In this document: positions 1 to 8,209 of the stretch, piece by piece | How positions within the stretch are numbered: the stretch's first letter is position 1 | Layout of the letters: each line of letters starts with the position of its first letter | Source of the DNA: Aquimarina sediminis | GTDB taxonomy: Bacteria; Bacteroidota; Bacteroidia; Flavobacteriales; Flavobacteriaceae | Reading direction: 5' to 3' | DNA: 64,000 nt | NCBI RefSeq assembly: GCF_002895435.1 | Contig: NZ_POYJ01000003.1 | Span: 186,001-250,000, forward strand | Notes under the pieces: generated by a model | The model's database searches: none | Seen by the model: the letters and a program-made list of their open reading frames with translations, nothing else | Told to the model about the DNA's origin: nothing | Position numbers and translations under genes: made by a program

Positions 1-62
1 TTTAAAAAAGAATATCAAAATAGTAACCTTATAATCTTTAGAAAACAAATAACAATTAGAAA

Positions 63-1601
63 ATGAAGGATCGATACGATGTAGTAATTATCGGAAGTGG
101 TTTAGGCGGATTGATCTCGGCAAACATTTTGGCAAGAGAAGGTTACACGGTATGTGTGTTAGAAAAAAATAATCAATATGGCGGAAATTTACAAACATTT
201 GTAAGAGATAAGACTATTTTTGATACTGGGGTACATTATATTGGAGGGCTTTCTGAAGGTCAAAATCTTTATCAATATTTCAAATATCTTGATATTCTCG
301 ATGACCTCAATTTAAAAAAAATGGATGAAGATGGTTTTGATATCATTACTTTTGGTAATGATCAAACAGAATATAAGCATGCTCAAGGATATCAAAACTT
401 TGCAGAAACCCTTATAGATCAATTTCCAGAGGAAGAAAAAGCTATCAAAAGCTATTGTGCAAAATTAAAAGAGACCTGTAATCAGTTTCCGTTATATCAC
501 TTAAAACATGGTAAGCCCTATATTGAAAATTTAGAGCTTTTTGAAGAAAGTGCAAAAGAATATATAGAAAGCCTTACCACAAATAAAAAACTTATTTCTG
601 TTCTGTCGGGTTCAAATTTGTTGTATGCGGGTGATGGTAAAACTACTCCTTTTTATGTTCACGCACTATCCGTAAACTCATATATAGAGAGCGCTTATCG
701 TTGTGTAAATGGAGGGAGTCAGATTTCTAAAGCACTAATTCGGAAACTTAAAAAATTTGGAGGAGAAGCATATAAGTATAAAGAAGTTGTAGCTTTTAAT
801 TTTGATGATAAAGAAATAGTATCAGTAACTACAAAAGACGGGAAAGAAATTAAAGGAACCACTTTTATTTCTAATGTTGATCCAAAATTAACATTAAAGT
901 TAATAGGAGGGCAAAAACTCCGAAAATCGTATATAAATAGGGTGCAAAATATAGAAAGTGTTATCTCTACCTTTAGCCTATATATTGTTTTAAAGCCAAA
1001 CACTTTTAAATATCGTAATAAAAACTACTACCATTTTAAAGGAGAAAATAGTATATGGACTGCTCAGGATTATACTCAAGAAAGTTGGCCAGAAGCATAT
1101 ATGGTTTCTATGGGGGTAAAAAAAGATACAGATCAGTGGGGGGAAAGTATTACCGCAATGACCTATATGAATTATGATGAGGTAATACCATGGGAAAATA
1201 CTTTTAATACTGTTGCCCATAAAAATGATCGAGGACAAACATATGAAGAGTTTAAAGCTCAAAAAGCTGAAGCGTTTATTAAAGAAATAGAGAAAAAGTT
1301 TCCCGAAATTAGAAGCTGTATTCAAGAAGTGTATACCTCTACACCTTTGTCATATAGAGATTATATCGGTAACAATAGAGGAGCTGCTTATGGGTATGTA
1401 AAAGATGTTAATAATCCTTTAAAGTCTTTTGTGTCGCCAAGGACTAAAATCAAAAACTTATTGTTTACAGGGCAAAGTCTGAATATGCATGGAATTTTGG
1501 GAGTGACTATCAGTGCAGTGATTACATCATCAGAACTTGTGGGTAGAGAATATTTGTTAAACAAAATATTAGAGAGCAATAAAGAGAAAGACCCACAGTA
1601 A
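63..1601 (+). CDS. NAD(P)/FAD-dependent oxidoreductase, phytoene desaturase/carotenoid isomerase type
   Basis: A 512-aa flavoprotein. The N-terminus carries a Rossmann dinucleotide site, GSGLGG at residues 11-16, with the ribose-binding Glu at residue 34. The C-terminal FAD motif (NLLFTGQSLNMHG, from residue 465) is typical of the CrtI/CrtH amine-oxidase-like superfamily. These enzymes desaturate or isomerise polyenes or lipids. It is followed 11 bp later by the cupin gene and then two more genes on the same strand, so it is probably inside an operon that begins to the left of the window. With a CoA-ligase-like and an acyltransferase-like neighbour, a role in aryl-polyene/flexirubin pigment formation is the best guess. 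The substrate cannot be told from sequence. Confidence 0.85.
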   Translation: MKDRYDVVIIGSGLGGLISANILAREGYTVCVLEKNNQYGGNLQTFVRDKTIFDTGVHYIGGLSEGQNLYQYFKYLDILDDLNLKKMDEDGFDIITFGNDQTEYKHAQGYQNFAETLIDQFPEEEKAIKSYCAKLKETCNQFPLYHLKHGKPYIENLELFEESAKEYIESLTTNKKLISVLSGSNLLYAGDGKTTPFYVHALSVNSYIESAYRCVNGGSQISKALIRKLKKFGGEAYKYKEVVAFNFDDKEIVSVTTKDGKEIKGTTFISNVDPKLTLKLIGGQKLRKSYINRVQNIESVISTFSLYIVLKPNTFKYRNKNYYHFKGENSIWTAQDYTQESWPEAYMVSMGVKKDTDQWGESITAMTYMNYDEVIPWENTFNTVAHKNDRGQTYEEFKAQKAEAFIKEIEKKFPEIRSCIQEVYTSTPLSYRDYIGNNRGAAYGYVKDVNNPLKSFVSPRTKIKNLLFTGQSLNMHGILGVTISAVITSSELVGREYLLNKILESNKEKDPQ

Positions 1602-1612
1602 AACCAATTGAT

Positions 1613-2482
1613 ATGGGACAATTTAAAACAACGCCAATAACACGTGTTAAGAATATTTCTAAAGAAGAGTTTATCGAGCACTATTATAAGCCGCAACGTC
1701 CCGTATTAATTGAAGGTCTAACCAAGGAATGGGGGGCATATAAAAAATGGAACTTAGATTATATACAAAAAAGAGCAGGTGATCAAATAGTTCCATTATA
1801 TGACAACAAACCGGCCAAAGATAAAGAAAGTGTCTACGCACCAGTAAAAAAAATGAAGCTTTACCAGTATATTGAACTTTTAAAAACAGAGCCTACGGAT
1901 TTGCGTATTTTTTTCTATAACATTTTGGATAGTATGCCAGAACTAATAAAAGATTTTGAGTACCCAGACATAGGATTGAAGTTTTTTAAGCGATTACCGG
2001 CTTTATTTTTTGGAGGAGGAAATTCAAAAGTGTTTATGCATTACGATATTGATTTACCAGATAGTATGCATTTTCATTTTCATGGAAACAAAAGTGTTAC
2101 ATTATTCTCTCCAGAGCAGACAAAATACTTATATAAAGTTCCGTTTTCTATTCATAATATTGATAAAATTGATATGGATAATCCCGACTTCGAGCGTTAT
2201 CCTGCCTTGCAATTCGCAGAAGGGATACAAGCGCATATGAATCATGGAGATGCATTGTTTATGCCCAGTGGTTATTGGCACTATATAAAATACTTGGATG
2301 GTGGGTTTTCTATGACCTTAAGAGCATTGCCAAGAAAACCAAAACGAGTACTGTTTATGCTTTATAATGTGTTTGTAATGCGTCATTTCGATAATTTGAT
2401 GCGAAGGTTTAGAGGACAAAATTGGTTGGACTATAAAGAACAAGTAGCCGAAAAAAAGACAAATAAAAATTTGAGTAAATAA
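1613..2482 (+). CDS. Cupin-like (JmjC-type) domain protein, putative Fe(II)/2-oxoglutarate oxygenase
   Basis: A 289-aa soluble protein of the cupin_8/JmjC family. The opening RPVLIEGLTKEWGAYKKWN is the usual N-terminal signature of this group. Candidate iron ligands are His143 and Asp145 (MHYDID) and His223 (PSGYWH), an HxD...H facial triad, so it may hydroxylate a protein or small molecule. The gene sits 11 bp after the FAD oxidoreductase and 8 bp before the C45 lipoprotein, clearly in one transcription unit. Whether it is catalytic and on which substrate is unknown. The operon context suggests tailoring of the same product as its neighbours. Confidence 0.8.
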   Translation: MGQFKTTPITRVKNISKEEFIEHYYKPQRPVLIEGLTKEWGAYKKWNLDYIQKRAGDQIVPLYDNKPAKDKESVYAPVKKMKLYQYIELLKTEPTDLRIFFYNILDSMPELIKDFEYPDIGLKFFKRLPALFFGGGNSKVFMHYDIDLPDSMHFHFHGNKSVTLFSPEQTKYLYKVPFSIHNIDKIDMDNPDFERYPALQFAEGIQAHMNHGDALFMPSGYWHYIKYLDGGFSMTLRALPRKPKRVLFMLYNVFVMRHFDNLMRRFRGQNWLDYKEQVAEKKTNKNLSK

Positions 2483-2490
2483 TCAATAAC

Positions 2491-4176
2491 ATGAGGTTTG
2501 TAAATTCTATAACACATAGGTTTTTGTGTTTCGCAGTAGTACTTTTTTTACTGCAATCTTGTGGTATCTCTAGATCATTAAAAGATGTTCCTAATGTTAA
2601 TGGTTATAATGCAAATATCCCTGAGCGAATTAAAACATCTGATACAACTTTTGTCTCTGGAGAGAGTTTTTTATCCAAAAACAAACAAGGTTTATGGGAA
2701 TTGTATGTTTCGGGAGATCCTTTAGAAAGAGGTTTGCTTACTGGTAGTTTAACCAAAGAACTTTTCCAAAATCAAGAACATGTATTTTTATCTAAAGTAG
2801 AAGAATTAGTTCCTTCAAAAATGAAACAAGCATTGTTAAGAAGATTTCTGGCATGGTTTAACAGAAAAATGTACTTACATATTCCCGAAGAATATAAAAC
2901 CGAAATTTATGGTCTTTCTAGATATGCCTCGCCCGATTATAATCACATTGCAAATCAATATTTAAGAATTCTTTATCTACATGGTGCCCATGATATTGGT
3001 CATGCCTTGCAAGACCTTGCATTGGTGGGTTGTTCTTCTTTTGCTGCCTGGGGAGATAAAACAGAAGATGGCAGTCTCATTATTGGAAGAAACTTTGATT
3101 TTTATGCAGGAGATGATTTTGCAAAAGAAAAAATCGTGGCTTTTGTCAGTCCGACAAATGGTCATAAATTTATGTCTGTTACATGGGGAGGAATGATTGG
3201 AGTAGTTTCTGGAATGAATGAACATGGACTTACAGTAACTATTAATTCAGGAAAATCAAAAATTCCTTTGATTGCAAAAACACCAATTTCAATTGTTACC
3301 AGAGAGATACTACAATATGCCTCTACTATTGAAGAAGCAATCAAAATTGCAAAAAAACGCCAAGTGTTTGTTTCAGAATCTATATTTGTCGGAAGCGCAA
3401 ATGATAAAAAAGCAATTCTAATAGAAGTATCCCCAAAGAATTTTGGTGTGTACGAGGTTTCAAATTCTAATCAGTTGATTTGCTCAAATCATTTTCAGAG
3501 TAAAGCCTATGCAAAGGATAAGAATAACAGTGCTCATATCAAAGAAAGTCATTCGCAATATAGATATGAACGAATGCAAGAATTATTACAGCAACAACCA
3601 AAGATAACGCCGCAGATTGCAGTGGATATTTTAAGAAATAAAGAAGGCTTGTTGGATAAAAAAATAGGCTATGGCAATGAGAAGGCTCTAAATCAATTGT
3701 TAGCTCATCATGCTATTGTGTTTAAGCCAGAACAACGTTTGGTGTGGGTTTCTTCCAATCCGTATCAATTAGGAGAGTTTGTAGGATATGATTTAAAAGA
3801 AATTTTTAAAGACCTAAACAAAGACTCAGAGCTATTAACTCTTTCCAGCCAAAACTTAAGTATAGAAGAAGATCCTTTTCAATATTCAAAAGCATATCAA
3901 AATTATGAATATTACAGATCGTTAAGAAATGATATTATAACCGCAATTAATACTAAAAAGCACCTGGATGCTAGTATTCCAAAAAACATACTGAGTAGTA
4001 ATTCAGAGTACTGGGAAGGATATTATTTGGTAGGGAAGTATTATTATCAGGAAAAATATTATGCAGCTGCATTACAATCATTTAAAGAGGCTAAGAAAAA
4101 AGAAATTACCACTTTTGATGATGAACAAAAAGTTGATTTATATATTAAGAAATTAAAAAGGAAATTGAACAAATGA
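2491..4176 (+). CDS. C45-family autoproteolytic acyltransferase/hydrolase, lipoprotein
   Basis: A 561-aa protein with a lipoprotein signal (LLQSC, lipid-anchored Cys24). The central part matches the peptidase C45 / acyl-CoA:6-aminopenicillanate acyltransferase family of Ntn hydrolases. The sequence LVGCSSFAAW holds the probable nucleophile Cys181, exposed by self-cleavage in this family, followed by the family-typical GRNFDF. About 80 residues at the C-terminus look like a TPR-type helical tail (YYLVGKYYYQEKYYAAALQ). It is longer than stand-alone C45 enzymes, because of the N-terminal export region and this tail. The downstream ligase start overlaps its stop codon (ATGA), so the two are translationally coupled. 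Likely role: acyl transfer or amide/ester formation at the cell envelope during assembly of a pigment or lipid product. Confidence 0.8.
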   Translation: MRFVNSITHRFLCFAVVLFLLQSCGISRSLKDVPNVNGYNANIPERIKTSDTTFVSGESFLSKNKQGLWELYVSGDPLERGLLTGSLTKELFQNQEHVFLSKVEELVPSKMKQALLRRFLAWFNRKMYLHIPEEYKTEIYGLSRYASPDYNHIANQYLRILYLHGAHDIGHALQDLALVGCSSFAAWGDKTEDGSLIIGRNFDFYAGDDFAKEKIVAFVSPTNGHKFMSVTWGGMIGVVSGMNEHGLTVTINSGKSKIPLIAKTPISIVTREILQYASTIEEAIKIAKKRQVFVSESIFVGSANDKKAILIEVSPKNFGVYEVSNSNQLICSNHFQSKAYAKDKNNSAHIKESHSQYRYERMQELLQQQPKITPQIAVDILRNKEGLLDKKIGYGNEKALNQLLAHHAIVFKPEQRLVWVSSNPYQLGEFVGYDLKEIFKDLNKDSELLTLSSQNLSIEEDPFQYSKAYQNYEYYRSLRNDIITAINTKKHLDASIPKNILSSNSEYWEGYYLVGKYYYQEKYYAAALQSFKEAKKKEITTFDDEQKVDLYIKKLKRKLNK

Positions 4177-5459
4177 TTCCTGAAATAGAAAAAGCATCTC
4201 TGGCTGAGATAAAAACACTACAAGAACAAAAGCTTGTAGAATTAATGCACTACTTGTATAATAATTCTACTTATTATCAAGGTGTTTTTAGATCACATAA
4301 TATTCTCCCTTCTTCTATTTGTTCACTAGAGGATTTGGTTAAAGCGCCTGTAACCACTAAAGAGCAATTACAACAATTTAATGACGACTTTATCTGTGTG
4401 CCCAAAAATGAGATTATTGATTATGTAACTACTTCGGGGACTTTGGGAGAACCAGTTACTTTTGCGTTAACAGATAATGATCTAAAAAGGCTAGCGTATA
4501 ATGAGGCTATTTCTTTTGCTTGTGCCGGAGTAAAGCAAGACGATGTATTGCAACTAATGACTACCATAGATAGACGCTTTATGGCAGGTTTAGCCTATTT
4601 TTTGGGAGCTAGAGAGTTAGGAGCGGGGATTATACGTGTTGGTGCAGGAATCCCTGAATTGCAGTGGGATTCTATCTTAAAATTTAAACCAACGTATTTA
4701 ATCGTTGTCCCTTCTTTTTTGTTAAAACTTATTAAATATGCAGAAGAACATGATATCGATCTTAATTCTTCTGGTATAAAAGGAGCCGTTTGTATAGGAG
4801 AATCTCTAAGAAACCAAGATTTCTCTTTGAATACGCTAGCTCAAAAAATTAAAAGTGCCTGGGACATAGAGCTATATTCTACCTATGCTTCTACAGAAAT
4901 GAGTACCGCATTTACCGAGTGTAGTGAGCAACAGGGAGGGCATCATCACCCCGAACTTATTGTTGCAGAGATTTTGGATGATAATAACAGTCCTGTTGGA
5001 GATGGAGAAGTAGGAGAGCTTACTATTACTACTTTAGGTGTAGAGGCTATGCCATTATTACGATTTAAAACTGGAGATATGGTAAAAGCCCATACTTCGA
5101 ATTGTAAATGTGGAAGAAACACTATGCGATTGGGACCTGTTATAGGTAGAAAAAGACAAATGATTAAGTATAAAGGAACCACCCTGTACCCTCCTGCAAT
5201 GTATAATATCTTAAATGATTTTAGTGAGGTAGAAAATTATATTATAGAAATTTCTCATAATAGTATTGGTACCGATGAGATTTTGATTAAAATTGCTGCT
5301 CAAAATCCATCAGAAGAATTTCTTCACGATATAAAAGACCACTTTAGGGCTAAGCTAAGGGTCTCTCCAAAAATTGAAGTTCATGATAAAAAAGAAATTC
5401 AAAAGCTTCAATTTCCTAAATTAAGTAGAAAACCATTAATTGTTATTGATAAGAGGTAG
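4173..5459 (+). CDS. Phenylacetate-CoA ligase-like adenylate-forming enzyme
   Basis: A 428-aa member of the AMP-binding superfamily, PaaK branch. The nucleotide-binding motif TTSGTLGEP is at residues 86-94, and the C-terminal part has the PaaK-like NCKCGRNTMRLGPVIGR stretch leading into the small C-terminal domain (YPPAMYNIL). These enzymes activate aryl or fatty acids as acyl-adenylates. The start codon overlaps the stop of the C45 gene by 4 bp. It is the last gene of the plus-strand operon; the opposite-strand effector module lies just beyond. With an acyltransferase, a polyene-type oxidoreductase and a cupin upstream, it could load the starter acid of a flexirubin-like pigment. That assignment is inference. 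Confidence 0.82.
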   Translation: MIPEIEKASLAEIKTLQEQKLVELMHYLYNNSTYYQGVFRSHNILPSSICSLEDLVKAPVTTKEQLQQFNDDFICVPKNEIIDYVTTSGTLGEPVTFALTDNDLKRLAYNEAISFACAGVKQDDVLQLMTTIDRRFMAGLAYFLGARELGAGIIRVGAGIPELQWDSILKFKPTYLIVVPSFLLKLIKYAEEHDIDLNSSGIKGAVCIGESLRNQDFSLNTLAQKIKSAWDIELYSTYASTEMSTAFTECSEQQGGHHHPELIVAEILDDNNSPVGDGEVGELTITTLGVEAMPLLRFKTGDMVKAHTSNCKCGRNTMRLGPVIGRKRQMIKYKGTTLYPPAMYNILNDFSEVENYIIEISHNSIGTDEILIKIAAQNPSEEFLHDIKDHFRAKLRVSPKIEVHDKKEIQKLQFPKLSRKPLIVIDKR

Positions 5460-5507
5460 CGTGCATAGAAAACGCTTTGGATTTTATCTGTAAAAGAATC
5501 AAATTTT

Positions 5508-5559
5508 TAGCGGCTCTTATATAGTTTATCCCACTGCCAGTGCCAGAGGTGTTTTCTTT
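5508..5559 (-). pseudogene. Remnant copy of the 3' end of the TssD-metalloprotease gene; left arm of a 52-bp direct repeat
   Basis: This stretch repeats positions 6220-6271 with only two mismatches in 52 bp. Read on the minus strand it encodes RKHLWHWQWDKLYKSR and then meets a stop at 5507-5509. That is nearly the C-terminus of the effector at 6210-7805, which ends RKHLLHWQWDKLYKSRYAE. It starts directly after the lipoprotein stop codon and in the same frame. It is best explained as a leftover from an earlier effector copy displaced or duplicated by recombination. Confidence 0.85.
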
Positions 5560-6220
5560 ATCCGGGATTAGAGATAACTTCCTTTTTGTTAATAATTTCT
5601 CCGGTAACTGCATTAACTCTATATACCCAACTTTTTTCTTCTTCTTTCTTTTTATCTATTTCTCGCACAAAAACCTCCCATGTTCTTAGCGTATCCTTTG
5701 TTTTGGTTACCCATTTATCCCTCCCAAGACTAAATATGGTATCTCTCTTAGCCATTCTTCTTTTTACAATTGCTATGGCTTCTTTGTAACAGATAGGGTA
5801 TTTGTCTGCCTGCCTGTGATCTATCACTTTGGTTATTGTGCCATTTATATCGTAGTGCGTTTCTTTATTTAATCGTGCATACCCATATTCATGTTTAAAC
5901 ACTATACTTTTTAATTTACCATTGGAATAATAACGTCCCCATTTACCTATGTTTGTTTGCTTATTTGTTTGTTTTAACGAATAATCCCCATTACTTAGTT
6001 TCCATATGCTTGATTCATACAATTTATCATTAGCTATAGTGACTATTCGATCTCTTGCTATCAAACTATCATATTTTTTAGGATTTTTTTCTAGTTTGTC
6101 TATTAATGTCAAATCCAACTCACATAAGTTATCATTTTTGATAAACCTTTTTTGTGAGTTGCAATTGTATATGGCAACACTACATAGTAGTATTGCCATG
6201 ATTTTTACTTTATTCTGCAT
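5558..6220 (-). CDS. Lipoprotein with MORN-like and PepSY-like regions; probable immunity protein of the TssD effector
   Basis: I start this gene at the ATG at 6220, not at upstream ATGs, because MQNKVKIMAILLCSVAIYNC is a clear lipoprotein signal. This gives 220 aa. The start overlaps the last 11 nt of the effector gene, a layout typical of toxin-immunity pairs. The middle has a MORN-like strand pair (GKWGRYYSNGKLKSI). The C-terminal ~75 residues (YKEAIAIVKRRM ... WVYRVNAVTGEIINKKE) resemble a PepSY domain, a fold known to inhibit metallopeptidases; an NTF2-fold immunity domain is an alternative reading. A lipid-anchored inhibitor in the periplasm would meet an incoming T6SS protease. The immunity role is inferred from position, export and fold. 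Confidence 0.75.
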   Translation of the reverse strand: MQNKVKIMAILLCSVAIYNCNSQKRFIKNDNLCELDLTLIDKLEKNPKKYDSLIARDRIVTIANDKLYESSIWKLSNGDYSLKQTNKQTNIGKWGRYYSNGKLKSIVFKHEYGYARLNKETHYDINGTITKVIDHRQADKYPICYKEAIAIVKRRMAKRDTIFSLGRDKWVTKTKDTLRTWEVFVREIDKKKEEEKSWVYRVNAVTGEIINKKEVISNPG

Positions 6221-7805
6221 AGCGGCTCTTATATAGTTTATCCCACTGCCAGTGCAAGAGGTGCTTTCTTTTTGCTTCATTATTATAATCCATATAGTTA
6301 TCAGTACTACCCAGTTTAAAGATATGGGTTTTTGCCTTGTCTTTTTCTGTAGTTTCTTTAAAAGGGTGCGGTAATCCTGCTCCATGCATGACCTCATGAG
6401 GTATTTCCTGATGGGGTCTTATATCATTGTTTGCCATAAACATCATAGATATTCCGGATTTAGTGATTCCATTACTATACTGATTTTTACCTTCTTGGGT
6501 TGTTTTCATACACTTCATATTAGTAAAGATAAGCAAGAGTTGACTGCGATCATATGGCTGTCCTGCATTGGTACGTTTTGCTATATAGAGTTGCCCCAAA
6601 TTATTAAAAAAATCATCTTTGTCCTGTTCAGTAAATTTAACACTATGGGTGCTACCTTCTGTCATAGTATCCTGTATCTTTTTTAGATAATGTTGCCCCA
6701 TCTGGTCATCTGCTGCTATGGTAGTAAGATCAAAAACTTCGGGGGTATTATCTACCAGTTGTACATCGATCATGGCAGGTCCCAGTACGGCTTTAAAATA
6801 CTCCTCCAACTTTTCTTGGGCGGTTTTGTTTGTTAATTCATTTTCGTCTTCACTAATTCCCTTAGCTTCTAGTATTACTGTTTTTACGGTTATGGTTTTG
6901 GGTTCCGAGTGCCGTATATCGATGGCTCCTGCAACAGTACCGTCTGCCAGTACTTGTATGGTGGTAGGGGTGTCGGGATCACCATGGGTGGTGCAGGTGA
7001 TCTGTACTTTTTTGGCTTCGACCAGATCTACAGGATTACCACGGTTGTCTACGGGGGTGATGGTAAATCCTGCGGGAGTGGTAAAAGAGATATCGTTATA
7101 TTCTTCTTCCCGATGCAGGTCTTTATCCAGATCCAGAGTGATGGTACGATTGATACGCAAAGTCATCTTTGGTACACGATAATCCTCGCCCTCTACCTGT
7201 ATGCTGCGGTAAGAGTCTTTGTAGGTGACTGTTCTGCCGGCGATACCGTTAGAAAGACAGTTTCTGTCGAGAGATGTACTATAGGCATCAAACCCGAAGA
7301 GACCGTCTCGCAGATCGCTGTTGCTTGCTTTGAATTCGATTCTGCATTTTTTGGGTCGTAGCTCTTCTTCTGTTGTTACTGTTGGGGGTGATGATGTAGG
7401 AAAGCCCGTTTCCTGCCAATGGTTAGAGAATGTTGTACCTGATACCGAATCTTTGATCCCACCCGCAGAGATCAATACGGTTTCTGTCATAGGGTTGCTA
7501 TCATTGGCAGTAAATCCTGTTTTGTGACCGATGACTACAAAATCTGCAAAATAGAGGGTTCTGGATCGTCCTCCTGTTACGGCATCCGTAAATACGAGTT
7601 TACCCTGATCCTTTTTGGTAGGGTGAGTAGCCATATCAAAAAAGTAATTATCATGGGTAGACTCGATCATCATAGTTAATCCTTTGAAGGCAGATCGGTA
7701 ATTGATGGGTCTGCCAGTCTCATCACTATGTTGACCGAACTCATAATTTGCTAGGAGAACATTGTATGCCTTGTCTCCAACATAAAATTTGGCGATTATA
7801 GCCAT
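6210..7805 (-). CDS. T6SS tube protein TssD (Hcp) fused to a zinc-metalloprotease domain; specialised effector
   Basis: A 531-aa fusion. Residues 1 to about 130 match the Bacteroidota T6SS tube protein TssD: the short strand opening (AIIAKFYVGDKAYNVL), YEFGQHSDETGRP, MIESTHDNYFF, GKLVF, the FADFVVIG strand and the closing strand before FSNHW. A beta-rich linker follows. Residues 470-480 are HEVMHGAGLPH, a complete HExxHxxGxxH metzincin zinc site, with a Met-turn candidate at Met505 (NYMDYN). Free TssD is about 130-140 aa, so this is an 'evolved' tube subunit carrying its own toxic enzyme. There is no signal peptide, as expected for a T6SS cargo. The lipoprotein gene overlaps its 3' end. Core T6SS genes are not in this window. 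The target substrate is unknown. Confidence 0.85.
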   Translation of the reverse strand: MAIIAKFYVGDKAYNVLLANYEFGQHSDETGRPINYRSAFKGLTMMIESTHDNYFFDMATHPTKKDQGKLVFTDAVTGGRSRTLYFADFVVIGHKTGFTANDSNPMTETVLISAGGIKDSVSGTTFSNHWQETGFPTSSPPTVTTEEELRPKKCRIEFKASNSDLRDGLFGFDAYSTSLDRNCLSNGIAGRTVTYKDSYRSIQVEGEDYRVPKMTLRINRTITLDLDKDLHREEEYNDISFTTPAGFTITPVDNRGNPVDLVEAKKVQITCTTHGDPDTPTTIQVLADGTVAGAIDIRHSEPKTITVKTVILEAKGISEDENELTNKTAQEKLEEYFKAVLGPAMIDVQLVDNTPEVFDLTTIAADDQMGQHYLKKIQDTMTEGSTHSVKFTEQDKDDFFNNLGQLYIAKRTNAGQPYDRSQLLLIFTNMKCMKTTQEGKNQYSNGITKSGISMMFMANNDIRPHQEIPHEVMHGAGLPHPFKETTEKDKAKTHIFKLGSTDNYMDYNNEAKRKHLLHWQWDKLYKSRYAE

Positions 7806-7868
7806 GAAGTTTTTGGTTCTAAAAGTTAGTGGTTAAGGCACTCATATTTTATGATAGGATAAAAATGA

Positions 7869-7880
7869 GTCATTTATGAC
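7869..7880. promoter_or_regulatory. Short inverted repeat GTCAT-TT-ATGAC near the effector transcription start
   Basis: Two 5-bp arms separated by TT lie just downstream of the -7 box proposed for the TssD effector, so they would overlap the transcription start. A repressor could bind here, but arms this short also arise by chance. Confidence 0.3.
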
Positions 7881-7881
7881 A

Positions 7882-7913
7882 CAAATATCAATGATGTTTC
7901 AGAAATAACAAAA
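7882..7913 (-). promoter_or_regulatory. Probable promoter of the TssD effector-lipoprotein pair
   Basis: On the minus strand, TTTTG (7909-7913) and GATATTTG (7882-7889) are separated by 19 nt. This matches the Bacteroidota TTTG-N19-TAnnTTTG promoter except for the first base of the -7 box. It predicts a leader of about 70 nt. Its presence means the pair need not depend on transcription from the genes on the far side of the tandem repeats. Confidence 0.5.
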
Positions 7914-7980
7914 TAAAATGGTTGTAAATAGCTGGTTTGTAGGGGTAATAATACAAAATGGGTGATGCTGCAATTCCAAA

Positions 7981-8146
7981 AGTTTCTCCTGATGCAGAGC
8001 AAGGATTCGGGAAACTCCGAAAACGTCTCCTGTTCCAGGGCAAGGATTCGGGAAACTCCGAAAGTTTCTCCTGTTCCAGGGCAAGGTTTCGGGAAACTCC
8101 GAAAACGTCTCCTGTTCCAGGGCATGGTTTCGGGAAACTCCGAAAA
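7981..8146. repeat. Four tandem copies of a 41-bp hairpin-forming repeat
   Basis: The core GGGAAACTCC recurs at 8009, 8050, 8091 and 8132, a strict 41-bp period. The first copy diverges at its left end. Each unit has TTCGG-GAAACT-CCGAA, a 5-bp stem (6 bp in copies 3 and 4) with a 6-nt loop. The block looks more GC-rich than its surroundings. A 41-bp period is not a multiple of three, so although no stop interrupts some frames, it is unlikely to be coding. It lies between two minus-strand genes. Confidence 0.9.
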
Positions 8147-8209
8147 CCCTTTTTGTTCAAGGTGATTTTTTGCTTAACGAAGTTTTATAGGGGATCGTAG
8201 AGATCTTAC

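Noticed and set aside
6221-6397. Longer start for the lipoprotein gene at 6397
   Set aside because: The extra 59 codons run inside the effector gene in another frame and hide the lipoprotein signal, which begins exactly at the ATG at 6220.
6718-7361. 154- and 150-codon open frames on the plus strand
   Set aside because: Antisense to the TssD-metalloprotease gene, which has clear domain motifs. No independent support.
7981-8146. CRISPR array
   Set aside because: The 41-bp units are directly adjacent and nearly identical throughout, with no unique spacers, and no cas genes are near.
7874-8200. Several overlapping open frames on both strands through the tandem repeat block, with repeated residues such as CSRARIRETP
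   Set aside because: They arise because the 41-bp unit has no stop in several frames. The period is not a multiple of three, no signal or domain is visible, and codon use does not match real genes.
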